Both the position numbers and the translations under genes were made by a program. From NCBI GenBank assembly GCA_963978895.1, contig OZ022246.1:12176820-12240819 (forward strand): 64,000 bases of DNA, given 5' to 3'. Under the pieces are notes generated by a model, which was given only the letters and a program-made list of their open reading frames with translations, made no database searches and was not told where the DNA came from. This DNA comes from Erpobdella octoculata. Lineage: Eukaryota > Annelida > Clitellata > Hirudinida > Erpobdellidae. This document shows positions 34,201-48,425 of the stretch, one piece after another. Each line of letters begins with the position of its first letter. Position 1 is the first letter of the stretch.

Positions 34201-35568
34201 TTTTTCCAGGAGTTTTGAGATTGGAGACAAGAGTGATATAGGTCTGTAATTATCAAGGAATTCCTTGTCACCCTTTTTAAAAATTGGAATAACTTTTGAT
34301 GTCTTTAAGGGCTCGGGAAATATGCCTTTCTTGAATGAGAGATTAAAAATATGACAAAGAGGACTTGATATAGAGTTTATTATTGATTTGAGCAAAAAAT
34401 TACTTAAATCATCTGTTGCAGTACTTCTGGAATTCTTGAAACTGTTGACTGTTCTCACTATTTCAGTTTCAGTAATTTCTTCAAGAAAAATTGAATCTGA
34501 AACAGGTTTGACCAGGTAATCACTATAATTGTTAGTAGTTATCGATGGAATGGTGTTAGCCGTATTGGTACCAATAGATGTGAAATATTCATTGAAGATA
34601 TTGGATAATAATAATTTGTCTTCAACTAGTTGACCATTGTAAAAAATTCTTTCAATAGATTCAGGACGAGATTTATTTAAGGCGTTCCTGATAATTGTCC
34701 AAGTATTTTGATGTCATTTTTTGCTTGTTGAAACAATGTGTTGTAGTAGCTCTTTTCGGTCTCACGTTTGATCGATGTAAAAATATTTCTAAACTTTTTG
34801 TATTTTTCTAAATTTTCAGTTGTGGGATGCTTGATTGATTTCACGTAAAGTTTATGTTTGGTTTTGGATGATTTGAGAATTTCTTCCGTGATCCACTCCT
34901 GACGTCGTTGTTTACGATCGACAGTATTATAAGGACAGGTTGAGTTTAGCACCCTGGTAAGATGATCCTGGCTGGAAAATCCTAAAAGCCTCGTCAGTAT
35001 CATTGCTGGACAAGATATTGGACCAATCTACTTGCTGAAGCCCGAGAGTCAAGGACAATACATTCATAGGTTTTAAGTTTCTTTTGGAAGCGATAGTTTT
35101 ATGTAGATTTAACCTGCTTTGGAAAATAGTGAAGAGAGGAAAGTGGTCGGATAAGTCATCCAGCAAGATGCTGCTCATGTTGTTACTATTCCTGTTTGTA
35201 AAAATGTTATCAATGAGTGTAGCTGAGTGTTTGGTCATTCTAGTAGGTCTAGTTATTGTAGGTAGTAAGTTGTGTTCCAGTAGTGTATTCTCAAAGTTTG
35301 TTCTTAATTGTCCACAATCTAGCAAATTAATATTAAAATCTCCTCCAATGTAGATGTCAGTCTTGTGGTTTATTGATGCTAAAAATTCATTTAGATTGCC
35401 AAGAAAAACATCCGCATCAGAGTCAGGAGGTCTGTAGATGTTCAATGTTATATTTTTTTTACCATTTTGATTTATCATTTCAATTGCCAGCCAGTCAAAA
35501 ACAGGATTAGCAATACATAAATCATTTCTCACTCTGTAATGTAGGTCATTTCTAATAAAAATAGCCAC
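31232..35568 (-). pseudogene. LINE endonuclease/reverse transcriptase pseudogene
   Basis: Endonuclease motifs seen: NIYRPPDSDAD, IYIGGDFNINLLD and LDDLSDHFPLF. RT motifs: NYRPISLLSPISKLLEKLMF, GVFIDLSKAFDTINHD, GVPQGSI just before the insertion, and LGPLLFNIFV with ILYADDTNLF after it. The C-terminal part includes LIYPHITYCNLIWGN and LPEDIRCISSVHIFK. Frameshifts occur near 34950 (end of the endonuclease), near 34690 (before the RT) and near 31760 (after the RT). The AP-endonuclease LINE type is clear. CR1 versus jockey placement would need a tree. Confidence 0.85.
32148..33846. mobile_element. MULE-like/foldback element with minisatellite inverted repeats and 9-bp target duplication
   Basis: The left arm (32148-32545) is built from units such as GACAAAATGTTCACA and GACAAAACGTTCAC. 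The right arm (33505-33846) is the same material inverted. Outer ends read GGTTCCACGACAAAACG and GGTGTCACGACAAAACG. GATTGAACC occurs at both 32139-32147 and 33847-33855. Joining the flanks with one copy restores the conserved reverse-transcriptase frame of the host LINE. The 950-bp core has no gene. It contains three diverged copies of a segment of about 130-180 bp with ATCATCGTTCCATTTATTAA and CTAGTTAATGC. Nine-bp duplications are typical of Mutator-like elements. Confidence 0.85.
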
Positions 35569-35894
35569 ACCTCCTCCTTTACCATTTATTCAGTTTCTGT
35601 ATACAAAAGAGTATCCAGGGAGAATTATTAATGGAGCAGTATCTTCCGAAAGCCATGTTTCAGTTATCAGCAGCATTGAATAAAAGTTTCTTGTGAATTT
35701 ATATGTAAAATAGCAAATGAGTTATTAGGTGAAGTTTCAATTAATTTGGACAATTCTTTGTAATTATAATATTTGGAAGTAATCTTGAGAGATCTGAAAA
35801 AGTTGACATCAGGATCATGAGCTTTAAGAAAAAATTGGTTTTTGTTTTCTTTTTCAAATAAGTCAAAAATATTTCCATCAAAGGATATATATAT

Positions 35895-35946
35895 ATACAC
35901 CTGTAGCCTAAATTCTAATTATTAGGAATTGTTCGGGTTCCTAACA
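35895..35946 (-). repeat. Truncated Gypsy 3' LTR
   Basis: The first 52 bp match the 5' LTR start at 41682-41631 with one substitution (TGTTAGG versus TGTTGGG), then the sequence falls into a TA run and the LINE. Confidence 0.85.
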
Positions 35947-35956
35947 CCTCCCTCTT
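35947..35956 (-). promoter_or_regulatory. Polypurine tract of the Gypsy element
   Basis: AAGAGGGAGG on the - strand lies immediately 5' of the 3' LTR start TGTTAGGAACC. Confidence 0.75.
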
Positions 35957-35979
35957 AAAAAGGAGTACACAGATGCCCA

Positions 35980-36202
35980 TCAGGTATATGACTGAGCTCT
36001 TGGATTTATAATCAGACGTGCAGGTGGTCGTCGAAATCTCACCAGACGATCGGTAGGCGATGCATATAATTTCTGTGGCGAATGAGATGATGATTGTGTC
36101 AGTCGTTTCTCAAAAGAAGAATATTTTCCTGTTGTCCCTTGGGTAAATAAATTATTCAAAGGAGTACAACAACATGATCCTCCTGTTCTTGGAGATTCTG
36201 AC
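35980..36202 (-). pseudogene. C-terminal tail of Gypsy polyprotein, beyond the hAT insertion
   Basis: The frame enters at the hAT target duplication and runs about 74 residues (rich in Ser, Arg and Pro) to a stop before the polypurine tract. It lines up in phase with the integrase frame ending at 40468, so it is the displaced end of that gene. It has no recognisable domain of its own. Confidence 0.75.
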
Positions 36203-37590
36203 CAGGCCCGCAACTACGGGGGGGGCGAGGGGGGCAAAGCCCCCCCTAGAAGATTTTTCGCCCCCCCTGAAAAATTCTAAGACATGTAGTTTTTATAACA
36301 TATAAAGCTTATTGTTCCTAGAAGGTACTTTGCCCCCCCTTGAAAAATTCTAAGATATGTATACTCGATTTATGATTCTCTAAATATTATAATGTGCCGA
36401 TGAGTCATTCCAATATCTCCAGCAGCTTCCTTTGTTGTATCCAAAGTTTCTACTTCAAACGACACGGCCGACACGTAGGTAAGGGAAACAGCTAGCAGGC
36501 CATTAGCTGACCTTACTTTGCAAATCAGTTCGGTAGTTTGGCCGTTTATTTCGTTCTTTGCCGTCTCTCCGTTCTATCGATATATTCTATATAGAATATT
36601 TCCCCACCCCGGAAAAATTCTAAGAAATTTAGTTTTTTGATCTTATAAAGCCTATTGACCCTAGAAGATATTTCGCCCCCCCTTGAAAAATTCTAAGATA
36701 TGTATACTCGATTTATGATTCTCTAAATATTATAATGTGCTGATGAGTCATTCCAATATCTCCAGCAGCTTCCTTTGTTGTATCCAAAGTTTCTACTTCA
36801 AGCGACACGGCCGACACGTAGGTAAGGGAAACAGCTAGCAGGCCATTAGCTGACCTTACTATGCAAATCAGTTTGGTTGTTTGGCCGTTTATTTCGTTCT
36901 TTGCCGTCTATCCATTCTATCGATCTGAATTGCTTAGTAAAAATTACATTGAAAAATTGCAAAGTTTCATATCTGAAAATAAAATCTGGTGAGTCTTTTG
37001 AATGATTTTGTCACGATTGTTTTCATCGTATAATTTTATTTTATTCGTGTACAGCTTTTGGTTGATTTGTGTGGCGAATTAATAAAGTTATAGCAGATAT
37101 TTTGCCCTATCCCCTCTGTTCAATTCTAAGATATGTAGTTTTTCAAACTTATAAAGCTTATTGACCCTAGAAGATATTTCGCTCCCTGAAAAATTTTAAG
37201 ATATGTATACTCGATTTATGATTCACGGCATAAGTTAGTCGTTAGTCGAGGTACCCGAGGAGAACCCCGTAACATATTTGTTTTTAGTGTATTTCGTTTT
37301 GTTTTTTCTCTTAAATTTAAATTTGTAAAGAAATAAATTTTTTTTAAAAAACTAACATAAGTAAATGGTAAAAAGTTAATTTTGTTTTTTAGTCACAATT
37401 TTTTCTCTTGTTAAGTCAGTGCCCATGTCAATTAAATATCAGAATATATGTTTGATGAGTATGTAACATTGCAGATTTTATTTAATTTCAAAAACAAAAA
37501 CGTTCTGTAATGGAAAAAATAGAATAAATATGAAACACTGTTGAACTATTTTTTTGTTTTTTTTTTCAAACCCAAATCTAATAAAGAAAC

Positions 37591-40066
<2,476 letters not shown>

Positions 40067-40184
40067 TAAGACATATCGAAACTGATACACATTACCATGC
40101 TTTAGTGTTTGAGCCGCTAAATTGTATAAATAACATACTTTCTTTTGATAAATTGTTTAAAACTATGGACTATCTAAAACGTTA

Positions 40185-40338
<154 letters not shown>

Positions 40339-40467
40339 CGGTATAGATGTGGACACGTTTTTAATAGATATGATATCATTTTGGTTTTTAGCTTTTTTAG
40401 TTTGCCCCGTCTGGGCGATAGCTGGCCCCCCCAGAGCCCGACGTCTAGTTGCGGGGCTGATTCTGAC

Positions 40468-41450
40468 AAAGAAAAAGTACTGGTTCTCGGTTCCATGAAG
40501 GAAGACGCGCCAATCGATGGCGTATGAAAAAATCTCGACATCGGTTGTGAAGACTCCGGTGTGTATCTCTGTCGTTGTTTGTAACGATCTTCGGTGGACT
40601 GTTGTTGTGTGAAATGACGTCTTGGGAGGTAAAAAGTTTCTGTCATTATTTGTTTTCCAGCGCTGCGTGGACGTAGTTGGTTGACATGTCTTCTCCATAA
40701 TTTTCCTTCTACAATCACATCATAAAGTACGCGTCTCTTCCGTTGTTTTATTTGACCACATGTCCAGATTGTTGGTCCGGGACGATAGTCTCTAACATAC
40801 ACAAAATCATTTATTTCAAATTTTCGTGGTCTAGCGCCATGATGCCGGTTAAACTGTTCTTCCATTTTAAGGTTTGGAAGTTCGAATTGTACTCTTTTTG
40901 GTTTGAGCAGATCCAGAACTGAACGAAGCTTTCTTCCCAAAAATGACTGGGCTGGTGACTGTTCTGCTGCAGATGATGGACATGGAGTGTTTCTGTATGT
41001 AAAAATAAACGTTTGCAGAGCTTCCGTCGGTGATTTTTCTTTCTCCAACTTTTTTAGACTACGTTTGAACGTATCAACAAATCTCTCCGCCTGACCGTTA
41101 GATTGAGGATGGAAGGGAGGTGATCTTATATTGTTGATTCCGTGTTCCTTGCAAAATTCTTGAAACAGTGCGGATGTGAATTGGGAACCATTGTCGGAGA
41201 CGAGCGTTTCTGGATACCCAAATTGAGCAAAAATGCGACTAAGCTCTTGCAATGTTGCTATAGTTGTTGTTGATTTCATTTCAATCACTTCCGGCCACTT
41301 TGAATACGCATCGATTACGACCATATACATTTTTCCTTTTATTGGTCCGGCGAAATCAACATGGATTCGGCTCCATGGTGTTGAAGTTGTTGGCCACGAG
41401 CATAGAGAGTGTTTCACTGGTGATTTCAATGCAGTTGTTATATCGTTTCT
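40468..41450 (-). pseudogene. Ty3/Gypsy integrase
   Basis: The rve catalytic core has all three acidic sites: IHVDFAGPI (Asp), [10 protein letters not shown] (Asp) and [12 protein letters not shown] (Glu). It is followed by [21 protein letters not shown] and a chromatin/DNA-binding C-terminal part ([14 protein letters not shown]...GQI, VNQLRP). The zinc-binding HHCC region and the rest of pol are absent, because the 5' LTR joins the integrase directly near 41450. The frame is broken at 40467 by the hAT element and resumes at 36202. The enzyme would have inserted the cDNA copy, but this copy cannot transpose by itself. Confidence 0.85.
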
Positions 41451-41682
41451 ATGGTCTAAGTTACTACGAGTTAATTTGTTTTAACTATTTATTAGAAAAC
41501 CAAATATAACATAAAACAAGTTCTTTTAACTTAAACTATTCAAATACACAACGACTATCTCTCGGTAGAGTTCACTAGAAGCCACGGTGTAGACAGGTGA
41601 ACTCTCTGTACGATTCTCTTTTATAAGCCGTCGCACCTGTAGCCTAAATTCTAATTATTAGGAATTGTTCGGGTTCCCAACA
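41451..41682 (-). repeat. Gypsy 5' LTR (boundary at inner side approximate)
   Basis: It starts TGTTGGGAACCCG. It contains TTATAAAAGAGAAT (TATA box) about 55 bp in and TAATAAATAG near the end as a polyadenylation signal. The inner end probably lies at GATATAACA (41445-41455), but no primer-binding site follows because of the deletion. Confidence 0.7.
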
Positions 41683-41702
41683 ATATATATATATATATAT
41701 AT

Positions 41703-41889
41703 AGTTCCCGCTCGCTCATCCGCTCCGCTCCGCATAATTTTGTGACGATTTCAAATTTTTTTCTCTATATTTCATTTCCCTTGACTCTCAAGGTTGTGTA
41801 AAAATTTCAGTACGATTGGATGAATGGTGTAGCAATGCATAAAGGACATACATATATACATACATACAAACATTCATTTATATATATAT
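41703..41889 (-). mobile_element. Helitron family A 5'-half fragment
   Basis: CCGCTCCGCTCC, CTTGACTCTCAAGGTTGTGT, the GATGAATGGTGTAGCAATGC block and the 5' end (reverse complement TATATATATAAATGAATG) lie in order. It stops next to the CTAG of the following copy. Confidence 0.75.
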
Positions 41890-41890
41890 A

Positions 41891-43009
41891 CTAGCGGGGT
41901 TACCCGGCGTTGCCCGGGGTTTTTTAGAGGTTTTTCTAATGTTTGTCTCTCTCGCTCCCGTTTCCTTCTCCACTTTCCCGTTTTCGTCGCGTTCCCGGTC
42001 GCTTTTCCGCTCTCGGTCGTTTTCCAGCTCCCGTTCGCTTTCCCGCTCAGAAGTTTTGTTATCGATTTTCTCTTTTGCTCGCGTTTCCTTCCAAGCTTGC
42101 TCTCCCGATTCCAGTCGCTTTCCGCGTTCCCGGTCGCTTTCCGCGTTCCCGGTCGCTTTCCCGTTCCCGGTCGCTTTCCCGTTCCCGGTGGCTTTTCCGT
42201 TCCCGGTCGCTTTCCCGTTCCCGGTCGCTTTCCCGTTCCCGGTCGCTTTCCCGTTCCCGGTCGCTTTCCCGTTCCCGCTCACGCTTGCTCTCCCGTTCCC
42301 GGTCATGCTTGCTCTCCCATTCCCGGTCACGGTTGCTCTCCCGTTCACGCTCATTTTTTCTTTTCCATTCTTTCATAACTTCTGTTAGCCTATAAAACGT
42401 AAAATAGATTTGCTAAGACTATATATATATATATATATGAATGTTTGTGGGTTAGTTTGTCTATTATAGAAACGGGAAAGCGACCCGGAACGAACAGCGA
42501 GCGGGAACGGAAAAGCAAGCGTGAGCGGGAATGGGAGAGCAAACGTGAGCGGGAAAGCGACCGGGAGTGGTAAAGCGACCGGGAGCGGGAAAGCGACCGG
42601 GAGCGGGAAAGCGACCGGGAGCGGGAAAGCGACCGGGAGCGGGAAAACGACCGAAAACGGGAAAGCGAACGAGAGTGGGAAAGCAGGTGGGAAAGGAAAC
42701 GGGAGAGAAAGAGACAAACATTAGAAAAACCTCTAAAAAACCCGGGCAACGCCGGGTATCTCCGCTAGTACATACATAAACACACACACAGACACACATA
42801 CATGCACATACACATACATACATACACACATACATACACACATACATATATATATAGTTCCCGCTCGCTCACCCGCTCCGCTCCGCTCATTTTGTGACGG
42901 ATTTCAATTTTTTTTTTTTATTTGACTCCCCTTGACTCTCAAGGTTGTGTGAAAATTTCATTACGATCGGATGAATGGTGTAGCAATGCATAAAGGACAT
43001 TAACATACA
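41891..43009 (-). mobile_element. Composite Helitron family A copy with a nested opposite copy
   Basis: The CTAG tip is at 41891, followed by the hairpin, an 18-bp minisatellite at about 42115-42270, and TAGATTTGCTAAGACTATA. A + oriented family A element (42431-42768) is followed by an ACACAC-rich microsatellite and the remaining 5' half up to AAAGGACAT, where family B copy B7 starts. The same composite, inverted, occurs at 49055-50186, showing that it moved or was duplicated as one unit. Confidence 0.83.
42431..42768 (+). mobile_element. Nested short Helitron family A copy
   Basis: It begins TATATATGAATGTTTGTGGG, has CGGGAAAGCGACCGGGAG minisatellite units, and ends with hairpin CCCGGGCAACGCCGGG, TATCTCCGCTAG, then T. 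Confidence 0.87.
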
Positions 43010-44565
43010 TCTATATATATAAAAGAACATGTCCTGACTGACTGACTGACTGATAATCAACGCCGAGCTCAAACGCCTCATCCTAGGAACGTGAAATTTG
43101 GAACTTATATTACTTTTAAAGCGTAAACATCCTCTAAGAAAGGATTTTTGAAAGTTTTGCTCCTGAGGGGAAAAAACTGGAAAACAAACTTTTTTCTAAA
43201 ACAATGTATATCTCGAAAACCAAAAATGAGGAGATTTTGAAATTTGGTATATAGATTCTTCTTGAAAAATAAAAAGATACGTGTTTCACCATTTTTGGAA
43301 AATTCGGTTTCCCGGACCTCAAATGTGGGTTGGAAAATTGGGTTATTTGGTTTTTAAAGTAGCTTCTACTCAAAAACTGTTAATGCTACAGGAGTAAAAA
43401 TTAGTATTTAGTTTCTACTCCAAAAATAATGAAATACGTCTTTTAGCATTTTTTGAAGATTTGGTTTCCAGAACTTCAAATGTGGGGTGGAAAATAGGGC
43501 TAATTGTCTTTTATAGTAACTGCTACTCAAAAACAGTAAATACCACAGATGCAAAAATTATTATTTAGTTTCAATTCTAAAAATTAAAGATATACGTGTT
43601 TCACCATTTTTTACAAATTTGGTTTCCCGGACCTCAAATGTGGGTTGGAAAATTGGGTTATTTGGTTTTTAAAGTAGCTTCTACTCAAAAACTGTTAATG
43701 CTACAAAAGTAAAAATTAGTTTCTACTCTTAAAATAATGATATACGGGTTTCACAATTTTTTAAAATTTGGTTTCCAGGTCTTCAAATATGGGGTGGAAA
43801 ATAGGGTTATTTGGTTTTTAAAGTAACTGCTACTCAACAACTGTAATTGCCACAGATGTAAAAATTAATACTTAGTATCTACTAAAAAAAAAAGATATAC
43901 GTGTTTCATCATTTTTTGGGTTATTTGGTTTTTAAAGTAGCTTCTACTCAAAAACTGTTAATGCTACAGGAGTGAAAATTAGTATTTAGTTTCTACTCCA
44001 AAAATAATGAAATACGTGTTTTAGCATTTTTTGAAAATTTGGTTTCCAGGACCTCAAATGTGGGGTGGAAATAAGGGTTATTTGATTTCAAAATAACTGC
44101 TACTCACAAACTGTAAGTGCTACAAATGTAAAAATTAGTATTTTGAAGTTTTGTGCCGGTTAAAAGTAGCTAAGTCCAGTTTATCATCGGCCGGACCAAG
44201 CCGTTATTTTAGAGTCTTCACACGGGCCATGCCAAACCTTAAATCAAAGTAGGACGGGCCGAGGTTTTTCACCAAGTATATAGATATTTTAGTGATTTTA
44301 GGGTCTTCAGTTTGGCCGGGCCAAACCTGAGGTCAAGGTGGGACGGGCCGAAGTTTTTCATCAGGTATATAGAACTTCTAGGCCTGTAAAAATGGGCCGG
44401 GCCTAATTCAGACGGGCTGTGCCGGGCCAGGAGTTTGGGTTTTTAAAACGGGCTGGGCTAATTTGTCGACGGGCTGAGCCGAGACCTAAAAAATGATCTC
44501 TACTATGGATGCACGGTTCAAACTCTCTAATTTCATGCGAGCGAAGTCGCTACGGGCACTGCTAG
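43010..44565 (+). mobile_element. Helitron family B, full-length copy B7
   Basis: It has a TC start, a four-unit CTGA array, the ATAATCAACGCCGAGC block, five internal units, the GGGCC-rich part, the hairpin and CTAG at 44562-44565. Confidence 0.87.
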
Positions 44566-44664
44566 TATATACATATATACAAACATTCATTTTTATATAT
44601 ATAGATATAGACTAGCTGACCCAGCAAACGTTGTTTTGCCTTATAAATTATTTTAGATTTTTTA

Positions 44665-45690
44665 TTAAAAGTTCAATGTACAAATTCTGTCAATTTTAAA
44701 AAAAACAATGTTTTTTGCCGGACCATCTTTAGCCAACACAAACAAACTAGATGGTTTGCCCTCGCAAGAACATGCCACGTATAATTGTCCGTGAGAAAAA
44801 CATGGCGTTTCCAAATCTAAGCAACAAACAGACATTGTTTGGCCTTGCGATTTATTAATTATCATTGCGAATGCCAATCTAATTGTAAATAGAATTCATT
44901 TGAATTCAATATGCACTTCTGTAGAAATTATTGGGATCCGTGGCAGCAAAACACTTTCGCCTCGGAATTTGCCATTTAAAATACTGGCTTCGACAATGTT
45001 TTTCATCAATTTTTGAATTACTAATCGCGTGGCATTGCACAGCCTCGGTGGGTTCAAATTCCGAAGTAGAATAACCGGAAATCCAACTTTAAGTTGTAGA
45101 TGATGCGGTGACATGCCTGGCAATTCCAATGATTTCAAAACTCTGTTGGATAATTTACGGCTTCGCTGGCATCGCAAACTGTATCAATCGATTTGTATGA
45201 CACCAATTCGCCTGGCAACAACTGCTGTATCTTAAAATTTAAATCACTGACATCCACATTTTTTGCTGCAAAATGACATTTTCTGCCAGCCATTCATGAT
45301 TCAGCACTGTGGCCATGGATGATTGCTTTTTTATGTTGCACATTACTTAAGTGCTGAATGAGCTGTTCTGCCTCCATCCAATAAAGTTGCTGCAATGCCA
45401 AACGATGCAACGGCCAAAGCTATGCCATTATTTGATCGTATTTCGGCGAGAATTAGAGAAATGAGAAATGTTTTCCCAGTTCCATCTGGTGCATCCAAAA
45501 AAAGAATCCACCTTGTCTTTTCAAAACTGCTAGTATAATGCGGTCGTAAATGATTCTTTGTTCATCAGTCATTAGTGGAACATAGCGAGTAACAATCGCT
45601 GCCATTTCTACAGTATTGTACCGCAGTTTACCTGAAAAGAATCTGCCATGTTTTTGACCTCAAAATGTAAGAAGATAAACATTTTCAATA
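44665..45690 (-). pseudogene. Helitron PIF1-type helicase fragment
   Basis: From upstream to downstream on the - strand: LMTDEQRIIYD, the Walker A DAPDGTGKTFLISLI, then deletions and stops, then LPGMSPHHLQLKVGFPVILL with LRNLNPPRLCNATRLVI. The last block is the terminal helicase motif [20 protein letters not shown] with [11 protein letters not shown]. These are the standard C-terminal signatures of Helitron RepHel helicases, which unwind DNA during rolling-circle transposition. Frame changes near 44890 and 45180, and a stop near 45290, break it. Confidence 0.85.
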
Positions 45691-45747
45691 TCAGACATTA
45701 AATATACTCTTTTATAGGAAATAGTATATATATAAATCATTGATCAA

Positions 45748-45753
<6 letters not shown>

Positions 45754-45817
<64 letters not shown>
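45754..45817. repeat. (TA)n tract, insertion site of the TIR transposon
   Basis: About 64 bp of TA. The transposon starts 3 bp later, after TAA. Confidence 0.95.
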
Positions 45818-45822
<5 letters not shown>

Positions 45823-46205
45823 GTGTCCCAAAAATATGAAGTTTTAAAATATTGATGTCTCACCCCATTAAATATGTCTGTATGGTAACAATAGCTTACC
45901 TGCCAAATTTTAGCCCATTTGGACAATGTTTAGAAGTCCCCCAAGGGTTCGGAGTTTCCGATTTTGGTTTTGATCGTTCGCGACCAACTTTGATACAGTG
46001 TTATATGATATGATTAAATGTTTTATTATTTGTTAATACAAATGAAACAAAATATATAATTCTGAAAAAATATATAAATCTGCAATGCCTTTTATTTTTC
46101 AATTTCAAAAATTAGGTCAAAAATGATTAAAAAAACAAGATTTTATTGAATTTCAGTTCGCTTGAATATTAATTAATAAGCATTTATGTAGATTATGCAA
46201 ATAAT

Positions 46206-47502
46206 TCAAATTTTAGCTAGTAGTTCACGATTATACGCTTCAAACATATGATGACGGCAAGCCATCCATAATAAGTTACGTCTCGTGGCTTTTTCTAGAA
46301 GAGTGCAAGCTCCATTGAGTTTTCCAGTATTGAAGGCTGTCGTGTCAAAGCAAATGCCAATAACCATTGATTCACACTTCCAAGATTTTATATGTTCATG
46401 AACTGCATCAGCAGCTGCTCGTCCTGATCCAGATGCTAACTTTGGAACTCCAAGAAGTTTGGTAGTGCCATCGACAAGTGATGAGAGCAGGACAGGTAAC
46501 CGATCCACGTTGACCTCACCAGTAACTTCGGTCAAAAGTTTACCATCCCAATGAACAATGGATTTTGAGGAAATATAATTTTCTTTTATAAGAGCTGCAG
46601 CTTGTTGACGACGGCGCTGACGATGTCTATGCATTGTACTCTTGGAAAATATTGTCTCTGATATCGGAACACCAGCTTCGTTGAATGCCGATGCAAGAAT
46701 CATAGTTGGCTTTCTAATGCTGGTATTTGTCCTATCCAGCACAGCTGCAACTTTGGAAGATATAATGTCTCTGCGATGTCTGCGTTGTGTTGTAGAATTT
46801 GTTTTACTTGAGCATGCTGATTGTACAAGAAATTCTTCATCAGATTTATCATCTTTATTAGAATCTTGGCAAACGGATGATGTTGTTGAATGTGTTGCAC
46901 TGTCCAGTTGTTGGTCTGCAGCTGACTTTGCTGTTGATGATAACCCACTCCGTCCACGGTAAACAATTTTTGATACAGCATCTTTTGCTGCATTATCGAC
47001 ATCTCTGATAAATTGTTTTTGACGTTTAGCAACTCGTTTTTCTATAACCGTAAGTTATTTGTCCACAGACCCAATCGATCCCGTTCTTGATGGTTGTTGT
47101 AATTTCAAAAACTGTCTGTCTTCATCATTTTTATCAACTGTTCAGAGTTGGCATGGCTGATGTCAAAAAGTTAACTCAACTTATTTGTGTATTCTTTTTG
47201 GTTCATTTGATCAGTAGAGTTATTTCTCTTACGATGCTTCATCAAACGAACTTGGTCAGCATACAGATCTTTAATTTTCTGTATTATGTGATGTTTTTGT
47301 CTTGATTTTACCAAAAATAGGAGCAGTTGCTCGTGCACTTGTTGTGCAGCTTTATTAATGTTTAGCTTCTGTACACGGTGATAGAATACAAAATTTTTCA
47401 TGACATCTTGGCCTGAAGGGAGGCGAGCACCTGAGATGGTTTCTTTTGGAAAGCCGATAAGCCATATGTTGTTATTGCTTCTGGTTACTGTAGATTTAGC
47501 CA
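46206..47502 (-). pseudogene. Transposase-like protein of the WDGKLL family, damaged
   Basis: The reading begins near MAKSTVTRSNNNIWLIGFPK at about 47502 and runs through GARLPSGQDVMKNFVFYH, then LFDISHANSEQLI, GSIGSVDK, VLDRTNTSIRKPTMILASAF, VHWDGKLLTEVTG, TKLLGVPKLASGSGRAAADA, ICFDTTAFNTGKLNGACTLLE and WMACRHHMFEAYNRELLAK. At least one stop (near 47168) and one frameshift (near 47120) break it. This order is familiar to me from high-copy uncharacterised proteins in arthropod and cnidarian genomes, which normally continue well past RHH. Here the gene stops 27 bp later, so the C-terminus is deleted. The Asp in HWDGKLL and the Asp in FDTTAFNTG could be the first two acids of an RNase H-like DDE/D core. 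That is inference. Confidence 0.65.
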
Positions 47503-48178
47503 TACCCAAAAATAATAATACAAGCACTAATGACAGTATAAGTGTTATTAAGTATAAGTAGTTTAATATTGTATTTAAATATATTTTTAAAATATTTGGA
47601 GAATACAATTAAAAAATGATTACATAATTGTTATATTATTAGTACAATAATTAACAAATTACCAATTGTTGCTGTATTTCTTGTTTTTTCACCAATTTAT
47701 ATACAATATAAAACATGAGCAAACATAAAAGAAAACAAAATGGCCACTTGGTGATGTGACAATAGCACTGCAGCAAATAATAATAAGTAAAAGTAAAATT
47801 TGTTTCTAAACTTTTGTTGAAAATAGCGAGTTGACTGGTCAAAAATAAACATTTTTTGCCTTCTCTAATAAAGATTAACAGTCTATAGGTAATTGGTTAT
47901 AATATTTTAAACTCTAATTAATGTCAGCAGTGAGATAATTAAACTAGTTTGCATTTCTAGCTTTATTTCACTCATTTTGTGCAAATTGTTTAAGATTATT
48001 TATATGGATTTTGAATTAACTCGATAGTAAAATTTTAAAAGCCCTTGGGGGGACCTCTCAAACTTGTTCAAATGAGCTGTAACTTCACCAATTTAATTAT
48101 TGTACCCAAGAGACACTTTTCAAAGGGTGAGACATCAACTATTTAAAAAAAAATTTTCCTTGCATTTCTGGGACACCC
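47503..48178. other. Non-coding 5' part of the TIR transposon
   Basis: AT-rich sequence upstream of the transposase-like gene, running to the right terminal repeat. No second gene seen. Confidence 0.5.
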
Positions 48179-48392
48179 TAATATATATGACTGTCTATCT
48201 GTTGCATTTTCCTATAAAAAGGACATATTTGCACCTTTTTGTTTTTCCAAAATAACTTTTTTAAATAATTTAAAAATAATATTTTAAATAGCCATGAACC
48301 TATCCTCAGATCTACCAAATGTACACAAACATTTTTATAAAAATCGGTTTAGCCGTTTCGGAGGAGTTCAATTTCAAACACTATGACACGAG

Positions 48393-48423
<31 letters not shown>

Positions 48424-48425
48424 GA

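Larger units (their letters stand above)
31082..35885 (-). mobile_element. CR1/jockey-type LINE, decayed, split by a later insertion
   Basis: On the - strand the order is partial upstream domain (35900-35670), AP endonuclease (about 35600-35000), reverse transcriptase (about 34640-33860 and 32147-31730), C-terminal region (31780-31232), and a 3' UTR with a (GT)n stretch. The terminal part contains AGGGTGGCTACACTACAAGC and GACAAATAAACAAA. A 1699-bp element at 32148-33846 interrupts the reverse transcriptase. The 5' end merges with the LTR of a Gypsy element through a short TA run. Confidence 0.85.
45821..48178 (-). mobile_element. 2358-bp TIR DNA transposon, TAA target duplication, unusual transposase family
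   Basis: The left end is GGGTGTCCCAAAAATATGAA and the right end (reverse complement) GGGTGTCCCAGAAATGCAAG. The inverted repeat continues, with gaps, to TTGATGTCTCACCC on both sides, for a total of about 46-54 bp. TAA flanks both ends (45818-45820 and 48179-48181), although the left flank is a TA tract, so a longer or shorter duplication cannot be excluded. The element sits inside Helitron C and carries a damaged transposase-like gene on the - strand. Confidence 0.8.
44612..48425 (-). mobile_element. Helitron C, helicase-bearing but decayed, split by a TIR transposon
   Basis: The 3' tip on the - strand reads AACGTTTGCTGGGTCAGCTAG and is followed by T. The 5' end at 48425 reads TCTATATATA...AAATCTCGTGTCATAGTG, followed by CTCCTCCGAAACGGCTAAAC, a phrase common to Helitron 5' ends. 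Between them are a helicase fragment (44665-45690), a TA tract (45754-45817) and a 2358-bp TIR transposon. Rep and most of the helicase are missing. Confidence 0.8.

Noticed and set aside
46642..46962. 106-codon + strand frame across the TIR transposon gene
   Set aside because: It is antisense to the better supported WDGKLL-family gene and has no domain.
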